From Opitutia bacterium (lineage in GTDB: Bacteria; Verrucomicrobiota; Verrucomicrobiia; Opitutales; UBA953): DNA of 36,154 bases. The translations under genes were made by a program, and so were the position numbers. Every line of letters starts with the position of its first letter. Within the stretch, counting starts at the first letter, position 1. Location of the stretch: assembly GCA_947378845.1 (NCBI GenBank), contig CANCLQ010000012.1:1-36154 (forward strand), given 5' to 3'. Positions 1 through 7,481 of the stretch are shown here, one piece after another. A model generated the notes under the pieces. That model saw only the letters and a list, made by a program, of their open reading frames with translations, searched no databases and was not told where the DNA came from.

Positions 1-88
1 CAGTCATACCCTCAATGCCGATTTCGGCGAGGGCATCCTTCACTTCTTCGAGTTTGAAGGGTTTGATAATGGCGGTGACGAGCTTCAT
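1..88 (-). CDS. glnB: P-II family nitrogen regulatory protein, N-terminal part
   Basis: Only the first 29 codons lie in the window; the gene runs off the left edge. The reading begins MKLVTAIIKPFKLEEVKDAL, which is the classic start of P-II signal transducers (GlnB/GlnK). These trimeric cytoplasmic proteins sense 2-oxoglutarate and ATP/ADP and control ammonium transport and glutamine synthetase. The ATG at 86-88 has no Shine-Dalgarno sequence; the bases before it are ACAACC. A sigma-54-like promoter lies about 50 nt upstream, which fits nitrogen control. GlnB and GlnK cannot be told apart from this fragment; an amt gene next door outside the window would favour GlnK. Confidence 0.85.
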   Translation of the reverse strand, partial: MKLVTAIIKPFKLEEVKDALAEIGIEGMT

Positions 89-138
89 GGTTGTAGTGTT
101 ATAGGTTAGTTTAGGTGTTCGGTTGAGCAAGTCTACTT

Positions 139-157
139 ATGCACAGCCCATGCCAAG
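139..157 (-). promoter_or_regulatory. Candidate sigma-54 promoter for the P-II gene
   Basis: The minus strand reads TTGGCATGGGCTGTGCAT. GG (bases 153-154) and GC (bases 141-142) are spaced as in the -24/-12 consensus TGGCAC-N5-TTGCA, with two deviations (TGGCAT and GTGC). It lies between the trpF stop and the P-II start and points at the P-II gene, leaving a leader of about 40 nt. An imperfect inverted repeat just upstream (about 157-176, containing TGGCACCTGCCA) could be an activator site. P-II genes are often sigma-54/NtrC dependent, so the context fits, but this is a consensus match by eye. Confidence 0.45.
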
Positions 158-179
158 ACTGGCAGGTGCCAAAGTCCGC

Positions 180-830
180 TTACGATTGCTTAATATTGAG
201 CAATAGGGTCCTAACTTCGGACAGTTTTTCAGCAGACTTAAGTCCGGGAAGAATTTCTACCCCACTATTTAGGTCTAAAATAGAGGCCCCGGCCTTCACG
301 GCCTCAATGATATTTTTTGGGCTAAGACCGCCAGCAAGTACCCATTTTTTATCGGGATTGGATTTCTGGAGGGCTTGAAACCGTTTCCAGTCGGAGACTT
401 TACCAGTTCCTCCGAAGGCATCCTTAGCGTGAGCGTCGTGTAGAAAAGTGTTCGCGAGCTTAAGCAGCTCAGGCGGCCAGGCTTCACCATCGGCCACTTT
501 AGGGGCCAACCAAAGTTTTTCGGGGCCTACCTTTTTGGCAATCGCTGCGATGTCGCAGGCCTTCGTTTGCGGATCAAAGTGAATCTGCACGGCGGCAAAA
601 CCTTCCTCTAATAATTGTATCACATCGCTTAGGATCGGATTAACCGTCACCGCAATCCGTTTAGCTTCAGGAATTTCGCGCAATAGGTTTTTACGTAATT
701 CGGGTGCGACGAATCGTTGCGAGCCAGCCCAGCAATTGATGCCAATAAAATCTGCGCCTTGATCCAGTGCTAAGGCTGCATCTGCTGCACGCGTGATACC
801 ACAAACCTTAACTGTGATGTCGCCAATCAT
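180..830 (-). CDS. trpF: Phosphoribosylanthranilate isomerase
   Basis: This cytoplasmic (beta/alpha)8 enzyme of tryptophan synthesis converts N-(5-phosphoribosyl)anthranilate to CdRP. The 216-residue length is normal. The N-terminal KVCGIT motif carries the general-base Cys at residue 10. The HDA...FGGTGK segment (131-144) supplies the catalytic Asp and phosphate loop, LAGGLSP (about 165-171) follows, and LDLNSGVE (175-182) corresponds to the family's usual D(V/L)xSGVE. The start ATG overlaps the hemD stop as ATGA (827-830), so trpF is probably translationally coupled to hemD. No other trp gene is in the window, so trpF sits apart from a trp operon, inside a heme-synthesis cluster. Confidence 0.93.
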   Translation of the reverse strand: MIGDITVKVCGITRAADAALALDQGADFIGINCWAGSQRFVAPELRKNLLREIPEAKRIAVTVNPILSDVIQLLEEGFAAVQIHFDPQTKACDIAAIAKKVGPEKLWLAPKVADGEAWPPELLKLANTFLHDAHAKDAFGGTGKVSDWKRFQALQKSNPDKKWVLAGGLSPKNIIEAVKAGASILDLNSGVEILPGLKSAEKLSEVRTLLLNIKQS

Positions 831-1615
831 TCCTGCAGGGCGGCGATGACAGCATCGCGAATGGCTTTGGCGGTGGGTGCGGTGGCCACGGCGGCGAGTG
901 GAATACCGGTGCGTTTCATAGCGTCAGCCGTGGTGGGCCCGATCGCAATCGCTTTAGGTTGGCGAGCTCCGGCACCGGGACGCAGCGAAGCGGCTTGGTG
1001 CATGAAGGATTCGACGGCGGAGGGACTAGCAAAAACAATCACATCGGCTCCACGATTGCGAAACTCAGCGGCTTCGGGCGATTCGGTGACGGGTTTTTCT
1101 TCGGTCGAATAAACTTTGAGGACGTCCACGATGGCTAATCCTTGATCTAATAACATCGAAGCCAATGCAGGTGCACTGAGATTGCCGGTCGCCATGAGCA
1201 TTTTTTGATTTTCCACGTCGTGTGAGCCCATGATTTTGCGACCCAAGGCGACGGCATCTGCTTGGTCGCTCACCACATCGGGCTCGAGGTGATAGGCGCG
1301 TACCGCTTTTTCAGTGGCGGGTCCAACGCAGGCAATTTTCACGCCGCCTATTGAACGGATGTCTGCGAAGCGTTCAAAGAACCGATCAAAAAAACCGCGG
1401 ACGCCATTGGGACTGGTAAAGACGAGCCAATCGTATTCTCCCATGCCATCGAGTACTTCGGTGAGAATGATGGCGTCGGGTTCAAAAGAGATTTCGATGA
1501 GAGGGAGAACGGCGACCGAGGCACCGGCTTCCATTAAGGCCTCTTTCCAATCGGCCCCACGTCCCTCGGGGCGGGTGAGGACGATGTGGCGATCGCGTAA
1601 AGGGAGTTTGGACAT
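827..1615 (-). CDS. hemD: Uroporphyrinogen-III synthase
   Basis: HemD cyclises hydroxymethylbilane to uroporphyrinogen III, the branch point for heme, siroheme and cobalamin. The 262 residues show the family's weakly conserved two-lobed pattern: an N-terminal IVLTRPEGRGADW segment, VFTSPNGVRGFF (about 86-97), IACVGPATEKAV, VIVFASPSAVESF and a final IAIGPTTADA. HemD is one of the least conserved enzymes of the pathway, so position directly after hemC is strong support. The hemC stop lies 1 nt before its ATG and its own stop overlaps the trpF start. No Shine-Dalgarno sequence precedes the ATG, suggesting coupling to hemC. Confidence 0.9.
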   Translation of the reverse strand: MSKLPLRDRHIVLTRPEGRGADWKEALMEAGASVAVLPLIEISFEPDAIILTEVLDGMGEYDWLVFTSPNGVRGFFDRFFERFADIRSIGGVKIACVGPATEKAVRAYHLEPDVVSDQADAVALGRKIMGSHDVENQKMLMATGNLSAPALASMLLDQGLAIVDVLKVYSTEEKPVTESPEAAEFRNRGADVIVFASPSAVESFMHQAASLRPGAGARQPKAIAIGPTTADAMKRTGIPLAAVATAPTAKAIRDAVIAALQE

Positions 1616-1616
1616 A

Positions 1617-2471
1617 TTAACGTAAATTTAATTGGGTCAGAATAAAATCAGCCTGAGATGACGCCGAGGTCAAATCGGTTGCGGTGAAAGCAAAGTCTTT
1701 TCGGCCGAAGTCGGCACGGTAGAGGTGCACTTTGCCGTCGGCGTGGTAGCAGGCAAAGGCGGTGTGGCAGCCCTCGCCGAGCTTGGAGAGGAAGAGGCGC
1801 TCAACGGCGACGGAGAAGCTCGTTGTGGCACAGCCAGCGGATTGAAAGCGTGCGACATCGCTCGAACGACACTGAATGGCCACGGCACCTTGACCCGCGG
1901 CGGGCACCATTTGCGATAACGCAACGGGCTCAAAAATTAATCCTTCCCAAGATTTTATTCCGAGGCGATTCAATCCCGCGGCGGCCAAGTAAGAAGCTTC
2001 GGCTTCGCCTTGCGCGATTTTCTTTAACCGTGTGTCCACATTGCCGCGCAGTTCGGTCCACTGTGCCTGAGGAAAAATTAAAGCCCCTTGGGCCCGTCGA
2101 CGGGGACTTCCCGTGGCAATCGTTTTTGGAATTTTACATTCCGTGCGTCGCACTAAAACGTCGCGTGCATCTTGGCGGGCCAAGCAAGCGGCGATGGCTA
2201 AGCCGGCTGGCATTTCCGTCGGTAAATCTTTCGCGCTGTGAATGGCGACGTCGGCTTCGCCGCGTAGAAGGGCTTGCTCGAGTTCAGCGGTGAACAGTCC
2301 TTTGCCGCCTTGTTTTTCGAGCGACCATGCAGCCTGGCGATCGCCGGTGGTGGTGAGGATTTTAATTTCCGTCGCGACTTTTAATTTTGTCTCCAATTGC
2401 ACCGCCGCATCCTTGGCTTGTTGTAACGCAAGCGGGCTGCCGCGGGTAACGATGATGAGAGGCTTGGACAT
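1617..2471 (-). CDS. hemC: Porphobilinogen deaminase (hydroxymethylbilane synthase)
   Basis: HemC polymerises four porphobilinogen units to hydroxymethylbilane, using a covalently bound dipyrromethane cofactor. In the 284 residues, domain 1 has TRGSPLALQQA and the HSAKDLPTEMP motif with catalytic Asp82. The substrate-binding arginine cluster is TGSPRRRAQ (120-128), followed by LRGNVDTRL. The cofactor-attachment cysteine is Cys235 in LGEGCHTAF; most family members have GGC there, so the flanking sequence is slightly divergent. It heads hemC-hemD-trpF and starts 3 nt after a small membrane protein gene, so it may be co-transcribed with the upstream genes. Confidence 0.95.
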   Translation of the reverse strand: MSKPLIIVTRGSPLALQQAKDAAVQLETKLKVATEIKILTTTGDRQAAWSLEKQGGKGLFTAELEQALLRGEADVAIHSAKDLPTEMPAGLAIAACLARQDARDVLVRRTECKIPKTIATGSPRRRAQGALIFPQAQWTELRGNVDTRLKKIAQGEAEASYLAAAGLNRLGIKSWEGLIFEPVALSQMVPAAGQGAVAIQCRSSDVARFQSAGCATTSFSVAVERLFLSKLGEGCHTAFACYHADGKVHLYRADFGRKDFAFTATDLTSASSQADFILTQLNLR

Positions 2472-2474
2472 CGT

Positions 2475-2864
2475 TTATGCAATTAGTGCCATGATAATCC
2501 AGGCGAGCGGCAGGAGTAAATTCAGTAGAATCATTAACGCTGCCGCATAATGCAGCAGGTCCCACTTGCGACCTTGTCCGCCAAGGTATGCGCTGACCGC
2601 TCCCGCGAGTGCCGTGGGAATTCCTACCCACGCTCCGACGACGAGGTCGCGACCGTACGGATCCTTTGTGATATCTAAATAAACCAAGCCGCCCTTGTAG
2701 GTCATGACTGCGGCACTCACACAGGCGACAATTGAGACGAGCACAGCGAAGGCTTGGACGTATTGATAGCCGGGGGCTTCTTCATCGCTGGACGGTGTGC
2801 TCACATGGATAGCAAAGCCCGCCCGCTTGAGACTTCCAAGTTTCAAGTGAGGGGTCGGGGCCAA
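2475..2864 (-). CDS. Small membrane protein of unknown function
   Basis: I do not recognise a family. The reading predicts three hydrophobic helices: residues about 37-55 (FAVLVSIVACVSAAVMTY), 75-95 (GAWVGIPTALAGAVSAYLGG) and 104-127 (LHYAAALMILLNLLLPLAWI). A short acidic N-terminus (TPSSDEEAPGYQY) precedes them. The full frame opens at a TTG (2862-2864); a GTG at residue 21 (VSTPSSDEE) is an equally plausible start, because neither has a clear Shine-Dalgarno sequence. It lies 31 nt after the symporter gene and 3 nt before hemC, so it probably belongs to the same transcript. The tight link to hemC may hint at a membrane-linked role, but nothing in the sequence shows one. Confidence 0.7.
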   Translation of the reverse strand: MAPTPHLKLGSLKRAGFAIHVSTPSSDEEAPGYQYVQAFAVLVSIVACVSAAVMTYKGGLVYLDITKDPYGRDLVVGAWVGIPTALAGAVSAYLGGQGRKWDLLHYAAALMILLNLLLPLAWIIMALIA

Positions 2865-2895
2865 TTATCTGCGGCCCTTGGGCAGGCTATTAGCC

Positions 2896-4680
2896 TCAGT
2901 GGCCGACGCCTTCGTGCTCTTTGATGTACTCTTGCTTCAGTCCCAGGGCCTCTGGGGCGTGAAGGACGAGCATCTTCATGCGAACGTCGCTGGGAATAGT
3001 GCGGGCAGTGGCTTTTGATACCACAATCATCAGGGTAATTGAAAGTGGTACCGCCCAGATGGCAGGCTGCTCGCAAAGAATACGCGCGAGTGGATGTTCG
3101 ACCCAGAAGTCTGCTAGCGTCTGCACGGCATAGACGTCGGAAAGAGTCGTTAGGAAGATTGAACTAAGGGCAAGTAAACCACCGACGAGCATACCCGTTG
3201 CTGCCCCGCGCATCGTCATGCCGCGCCACCACACGCTCATGAATAGAAGCGGGAAGTAGCTTGCCGCCGCGATAGCAAAAGCCTGCCCAACAAGATAGTT
3301 GATGTTGAGTTTTTCGACTTGGGTGCCGAGTCCGACCGAGACCACGCCAATGATTACAGCCGCCCACTTGAAGGCTTTAAGACGCTGCTCGGGTGAAGAG
3401 TTTGGTTTTAACATGCGGCCATAAATATCATGAGCGAGTGCGCTGGACATCGATACGAGCAGACCAGAGAACGTGGACATGAATGCAGCGAAGGCGCCGG
3501 CACAGGTGATGCCCGAGAGAATGGATCCGAGAAGCGGATGATTTTTTCCTGCTAGCAGGGTGGGTAATTCGAGTACGACTTTATCGGTACCTTTAGCTCC
3601 GACAGCGTTGTAAAGTTCAGGCGTGAGTGAACGCCCAATCACCCCGTAAACAGGAGGGAAGACGTAGAAGACACCGATGAGGATCATGACCCACATGGTG
3701 GTGCGTTTTGCAGCCACGCCATCGGGGTTAGTATAAAAGCGGACGAGGATGTGAGGCAGGCCAGCGGTACCACAAACCAGCGCGATGATTAAGGAGTAAG
3801 TATAGAGGAGTGAGTAGGGCCGTTTGTTTGCCTCAAGTGCAGCTTTCTCTTCCGGCGTTTTGGCTTTCTTGATAGCCGTGTCGACGGCTTTGGTGGTTAG
3901 GCTGCCGAATGGTGCAATCCATTGCTCATCTTTCGGTGCTTTCTCGGGTAAGGCCTTGCGTTCTACTTGTGCCGAATTCGCTGCCGCGCTTTCGAACGCC
4001 GTTTTGTTCGCATCAAGGTGTTCCTGGTATTGGCCAACGATTGAGGCTAAAATAAATATGGGTAGAGTAATCGCAAAAACTTTTAGCCAATATTGAAACG
4101 CTTGCACGAGGGTGATGCCCTTCATGCCGCCAAGCGATACATTGAGCGTGATAACCGCACCGACCACGGCGACGCCGACCCAATAAGGCAGACCAGGGAA
4201 AATATAAGCGAGGGTCGTGCCCGCACCTTTCATTTGTGGCATCGTGTAGAAGAAGCCGATGAACAGCACGAAGCAGACCGCGATTTTACGAAAAACGGGC
4301 GAGTCGTAACGGCCTTCGGCGAAATCAGGAATGGTGTAAGCACCGAAGCGACGGAGTGGGCCGGCAATGAAAAGCAGGAGGAATAAATAACCGCAGGCGT
4401 AACAAACAGGATACCACAGCGCATCGTAACCATTGAGCATCACCATGCCCGCAACACCCATGAAGGAGGCGGCCGAGAGGTATTCGCCTGAAATCGCGGA
4501 GGCATTCCAGCCTACGGAGACGGACCGACCCGCCACAAAGAAGTCGCCCGCACTCTTGGATTTACCCGCGGACCAGAAGCCCATGCCGACGGTTATGGCG
4601 ACTGTTATCAATGAGCAGGTAGCAATCCATGGGTCGATATCGGTTATCGTCGCAAGAAGGGGAGTCATGATGGAGTTCAT
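2896..4680 (-). CDS. actP: Sodium:solute symporter, ActP (cation/acetate) type
   Basis: This inner-membrane symporter of the SSS family probably imports acetate or another short monocarboxylate with Na+. The 594 residues contain about 13 helices. Characteristic segments are DFFVAGRSVSVGWNASAISG (about 46-65), GAYTIPDFAEGRYDS (about 113-127) and GTAGLPHILVRFYT (about 298-311), all typical of the ActP branch. A Lys/Ala/Glu-rich hydrophilic insert of roughly 60-70 residues (about 215-285) makes it longer than E. coli ActP. The start MNSIMTPLL lies 3 nt after the DUF485 gene, the usual partner of this symporter type, which supports the assignment. The actual substrate is inferred. Confidence 0.85.
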   Translation of the reverse strand: MNSIMTPLLATITDIDPWIATCSLITVAITVGMGFWSAGKSKSAGDFFVAGRSVSVGWNASAISGEYLSAASFMGVAGMVMLNGYDALWYPVCYACGYLFLLLFIAGPLRRFGAYTIPDFAEGRYDSPVFRKIAVCFVLFIGFFYTMPQMKGAGTTLAYIFPGLPYWVGVAVVGAVITLNVSLGGMKGITLVQAFQYWLKVFAITLPIFILASIVGQYQEHLDANKTAFESAAANSAQVERKALPEKAPKDEQWIAPFGSLTTKAVDTAIKKAKTPEEKAALEANKRPYSLLYTYSLIIALVCGTAGLPHILVRFYTNPDGVAAKRTTMWVMILIGVFYVFPPVYGVIGRSLTPELYNAVGAKGTDKVVLELPTLLAGKNHPLLGSILSGITCAGAFAAFMSTFSGLLVSMSSALAHDIYGRMLKPNSSPEQRLKAFKWAAVIIGVVSVGLGTQVEKLNINYLVGQAFAIAAASYFPLLFMSVWWRGMTMRGAATGMLVGGLLALSSIFLTTLSDVYAVQTLADFWVEHPLARILCEQPAIWAVPLSITLMIVVSKATARTIPSDVRMKMLVLHAPEALGLKQEYIKEHEGVGH

Positions 4681-4683
4681 GTT

Positions 4684-4992
4684 TTATTTTTTAAGGCTGT
4701 CCTTGGCAGCGGCGGCTTCCGCTTCTTCAAGCGCGATGGAGCGTTTAATAAAAATATAAGAAATAATCCAAACGAAGGGGAAGAAGAGTACGCCGAGGAT
4801 GAGCCACGAAAGCGTGAAGCCCGCTACGCGTTGCGCCATGTATTCGGGCTGGAAGTAATTCAATAGCGGCAAGGCCACGAGAGCAGTGACGAAGAAGAGC
4901 GCACAAGCGATGGAGAGCTTTAACTGGTCGCGCATGAGGTGCGCCAAGAATCCATCCGTGTGAACATGATCGGGGGTAGATGATGTTTTCAT
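4684..4992 (-). CDS. DUF485 family inner-membrane protein, symporter partner
   Basis: A 102-residue protein with a hydrophilic N-terminus and two predicted helices (about 27-48 and 59-82), followed by a charged acidic/lysine tail. Size, topology and position directly before an ActP-type symporter match the DUF485 (YjcH-like) family, which is almost always co-encoded with actP. Its role is unproven; it may be an accessory subunit of the transporter. Translation starts at an ATG preceded by CACCCC without a Shine-Dalgarno sequence. The ilvC terminator lies upstream, so this gene probably begins a new transcript. Confidence 0.75.
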   Translation of the reverse strand: MKTSSTPDHVHTDGFLAHLMRDQLKLSIACALFFVTALVALPLLNYFQPEYMAQRVAGFTLSWLILGVLFFPFVWIISYIFIKRSIALEEAEAAAAKDSLKK

Positions 4993-5060
4993 GGGGTGCA
5001 GTTACGACTAGGGTGTTTTTATTATTCTGCAATCCTTCAGTCGGTTACAAATAGGCATAA

Positions 5061-5087
5061 AAAAGGCCGACAGGTGTCGGCCTTTTT
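5061..5087 (-). terminator. Rho-independent terminator of ilvC
   Basis: AAAAGGCCGAC and GTCGGCCTTTT pair as an 11-bp GC-rich stem (5061-5071 with 5076-5086) around a 4-nt loop. On the minus strand the stem is followed by TTTTTTAT. It lies 20 nt after the ilvC stop codon and separates ilvC from the downstream DUF485-actP genes. The plus-strand side also ends in T-runs, so it may work in both directions. Confidence 0.85.
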
Positions 5088-5106
5088 CAAGAAACAAAGT
5101 AACGAA

Positions 5107-6144
5107 TTACTTCGTGGTGTACTCAGCTTGAGCACCCTTGATGTTGCGCTTTTGCACCCAAGGCATGAGCGAACGGAGGCGTTGGCCAGTCTTCTCGATG
5201 GGGTGGTTTTCACCCTTCTTGAGGAGCTTGTTGTAGTTCTTTAGGCCACCCTTGTACTCCTTCACCCATTGCTTGGTGAAAGTGCCGTCTTGGATTTCCT
5301 TGAGAATTTCTTCCATCGCCTTGCGGGACGACTTGTTGATCACGCGAGGTCCGCGGGTGATGTCGCCATACTTCGCGGTTTCAGAAATCGAGAAGCGCAT
5401 GCCGGAGATGCCAGATTCAACCATGAGGTCGACGATGAGTTTTAATTCGTGCAAGCACTCGAAGTACGCCATCTCAGGCTGGTAGCCAGCTTTGACGAGG
5501 GTTTCGAAACCAACTTTGACGAGCTCGGAAGCACCGCCGCAGAGTACGGCTTGTTCGCCGAACAAATCAGTTTCAGCTTCTTCCTTGAAGGTAGTCTTAA
5601 TTACACCCGCGCGGGTTGAGCCGATACCTTTCGCCCAAGCGAGCGCGGTCTTCGTGGCCTTACCCGAGATGTCTTGTTGAATCGCAATGAGGGCAGGGAC
5701 GCCTTTGCCTTCAACGTATTGAGCGCGAACGACGTGTCCTGGGCCCTTAGGAGCAACCATGGCGATGTCGACGTTCTTGCCGGGCTTGATGAGCTTGTAG
5801 TGAATGGAGAGACCGTGAATGAAGAGCACAGTCTTGCCGCCCTTACCGAGGTTAGGGGCGATATCCTTCTCCCAAACGTCGGCCTGCTTCATGTCGGGAA
5901 TGCCGACGAGCATCACGTCTGCGCGACGGACGGCTTCGCCCGTTTCGTAGACTTTAAAACCCTTTTTCCTCGCTGCTTCAGCGGACTTCGAGCCTTTGTA
6001 AAGGCCGACAATCACATTGAGTCCGCTATCACGCAAGTTCATCGCATGAGAGTGGCCTTGTGAGCCGAAGCCGAGAACGGCGAGGGTTTTTTTCTTTAGG
6101 AAACCGAGATCGGCATCCTTATCTGTGTACACTTTTGCAGGCAT
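5107..6144 (-). CDS. ilvC: Ketol-acid reductoisomerase, class I
   Basis: IlvC performs the Mg2+-dependent alkyl shift and NADPH reduction of acetolactate or acetohydroxybutyrate in valine, leucine and isoleucine synthesis. The 345-residue length is that of the short class I form. The Rossmann loop GFGSQGHSHAMNLRDSG is at 25-41, FIHGLSIHY carries His110, and the metal ligands are Asp193 and Glu197 (DLFGEQAVLCGG) plus Glu229 and Glu233 (ECLHELKLIVDLM). The gene follows ilvN by 15 nt and ends with a strong terminator, so ilvN-ilvC form one unit. The start ATG is preceded by CTACC without a Shine-Dalgarno sequence. Confidence 0.97.
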   Translation of the reverse strand: MPAKVYTDKDADLGFLKKKTLAVLGFGSQGHSHAMNLRDSGLNVIVGLYKGSKSAEAARKKGFKVYETGEAVRRADVMLVGIPDMKQADVWEKDIAPNLGKGGKTVLFIHGLSIHYKLIKPGKNVDIAMVAPKGPGHVVRAQYVEGKGVPALIAIQQDISGKATKTALAWAKGIGSTRAGVIKTTFKEEAETDLFGEQAVLCGGASELVKVGFETLVKAGYQPEMAYFECLHELKLIVDLMVESGISGMRFSISETAKYGDITRGPRVINKSSRKAMEEILKEIQDGTFTKQWVKEYKGGLKNYNKLLKKGENHPIEKTGQRLRSLMPWVQKRNIKGAQAEYTTK

Positions 6145-6159
6145 GGTAGTTAGGAAAAA

Positions 6160-6672
6160 TTATTTGGTTTTCTTCTTGGGTCCGCGAGGCAAAGCGACCG
6201 CACCGGTGCGGGCGGTATCGATAATGCCAAAGGGAGCAACTAAATCGAGGAAAGCAGAGATTTTGGTAACGGTACCGGTGAACTCAATGATGAGTGAGTT
6301 TTGAGCGACATCGACAACCTTGGCGCGGAACATTGTAGCAATTTCCAGAATTTCGGTGCGATTCTTTTTAGTGCACTTCACTTTGCAGAGAATGAGTTCG
6401 CGGGCCAAGTGGTCGATTTCCTCACGCGAGAAATCGCGGACGGTGATTACGTTGATGAGCTTGTCGAGGGCTTTGACGCAACGATCCAGGGCGGCATCGT
6501 CCGCCACCACAATCGCGGTAATGCGAGAGTAGGCAGGGTTGTGCGTTGGACCCACATTCAGGGTCTCGATATTGAAGCCACGACCCGACAACATACCCGC
6601 CACACGAGCCAAGACGCCGAACTTGTTTTCGACGAGGGCAGAGAGCGTATGCTTCTTCTTGGTTTGCGACAT
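6160..6672 (-). CDS. ilvN: Acetolactate synthase small (regulatory) subunit
   Basis: This is the regulatory subunit of acetohydroxyacid synthase; it binds valine and confers feedback inhibition. From the start at 6670-6672 (MSQTKKKHTLSALVENKFG) it has 170 residues. An N-terminal ACT domain (about 8-80) contains GVLARVAGMLSGRGFNIETL, and the C-terminal ALS_ss_C domain follows. A longer in-frame reading would begin inside the tRNA-Val gene and is rejected. The ATG lies 17 nt after the tRNA CCA end with no terminator between, so the mRNA probably comes from a tRNA-Val co-transcript. The large subunit gene ilvB, the usual neighbour, is absent from this window. Confidence 0.95.
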   Translation of the reverse strand: MSQTKKKHTLSALVENKFGVLARVAGMLSGRGFNIETLNVGPTHNPAYSRITAIVVADDAALDRCVKALDKLINVITVRDFSREEIDHLARELILCKVKCTKKNRTEILEIATMFRAKVVDVAQNSLIIEFTGTVTKISAFLDLVAPFGIIDTARTGAVALPRGPKKKTK

Positions 6673-6685
6673 GGCGTTGAGGGTT

Positions 6686-6766
<81 letters not shown>

Positions 6767-6778
6767 AGAGGAAGGTTG

Positions 6779-6808
6779 GGTATAGGGAATACGGACGCCT
6801 TTTGTCCA
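6779..6808 (-). promoter_or_regulatory. Candidate sigma-70 promoter for tRNA-Val and ilvNC
   Basis: On the minus strand a -35-like TGGACA (6803-6808) is separated by 18 bp from a -10-like TATACC (6779-6784), ending 12 nt before the mature tRNA 5' end. Both hexamers differ from consensus by one or two bases. With no other promoter visible between the tRNA and ilvN, it may also drive ilvN and ilvC. Confidence 0.45.
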
Positions 6809-6866
6809 CTATGAAAACCACCCTCGGGCTTGCCCCTTCGGGTTTATCCAGCCAATTTGCACTGCA

Positions 6867-7103
6867 ATGGATTCCGAACGCACGCAGCGTATTATTAAAG
6901 CCCTTCAGTCTCTCACCTCTCCAAATGCAGGAAAAGCCTCTATTTTGGACTCAATTCGGGTGTTAGACGCGGAAATCGCTGCACCTGAATCGGGCCTGCC
7001 CAGCGATTTGGACCACTACCTTCGTCGCCGATCCTACGAAAAGGCCCTCATGCTTTTAACGGGTGGTAAACCAGGTGCGGGGACCTGTGGACGCGGCTCA
7101 TGA
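6867..7103 (+). CDS. Small hypothetical protein coupled to the SUI1 gene
   Basis: A 78-residue soluble protein I do not recognise. It begins MDSERTQRIIKALQSL, is predicted mostly helical and charged, and has a Gly-rich tail (GGKPGAGTCGRGS). The stop codon overlaps the next start as ATGA (7100-7103), so the pair is translationally coupled, which is the main evidence that it is real. No signal peptide, membrane helix or catalytic motif is visible. A role together with the YciH-like protein is only inferred from the coupling. Confidence 0.65.
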   Translation: MDSERTQRIIKALQSLTSPNAGKASILDSIRVLDAEIAAPESGLPSDLDHYLRRRSYEKALMLLTGGKPGAGTCGRGS

Positions 7104-7432
7104 GGGATAACCCCTTCGATAAATTGCCCGCTGATGGATTGCCTCCCGGTCCTCCACCTAAGCCAGTGGCAGCGGCACCCGCTAAACCAAAACGTGGTAA
7201 GGTTGTTCTCCAATACGAACGTTCCGGACGCGGTGGCAAGGAAGTCACTTTAGTTAAAGGCCTTTGGCTTGAATCCCAAGAGGCGCGTTTTCGTGAGGCC
7301 TTACTGAAAGATTTAAAACGTGCGTTGGGTACGGGTGGGGCATTGGAGGATCGTTATATCGTGTTGCAAGGCGACCGACGCGAAACCGCCAAGACATGGC
7401 TCGTTAAGGATGGTTACACGACGAACTTATAA
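7100..7432 (+). CDS. yciH: SUI1/eIF1-domain translation factor, YciH-like
   Basis: A 110-residue protein with a Pro/Ala-rich N-terminal tail (DGLPPGPPPKPVAAAPAKP) followed by a SUI1 domain (about 31-107). Typical features are the basic strand GKVVLQYERSGRGGKEVTLV, the helix LLKDLKRALGTGGALED, and the closing QGDRRETAKTWLVKDGY. SUI1 proteins resemble eukaryotic eIF1; E. coli YciH modulates start-codon and initiation fidelity on the 30S subunit. Its ATG overlaps the stop of the upstream small gene. Many genes in this window lack a Shine-Dalgarno sequence, so an initiation factor is of interest here, though no direct connection is shown. Confidence 0.88.
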   Translation: MRDNPFDKLPADGLPPGPPPKPVAAAPAKPKRGKVVLQYERSGRGGKEVTLVKGLWLESQEARFREALLKDLKRALGTGGALEDRYIVLQGDRRETAKTWLVKDGYTTNL

Positions 7433-7481
7433 ATCGTAAAACCCACTCGCTTCAGACGAGCAGCTGGGTAATAAGAACGCA

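Noticed and set aside
1823..2293. Plus-strand ORF inside hemC
   Set aside because: It is a shadow of hemC, whose motifs are complete on the minus strand.
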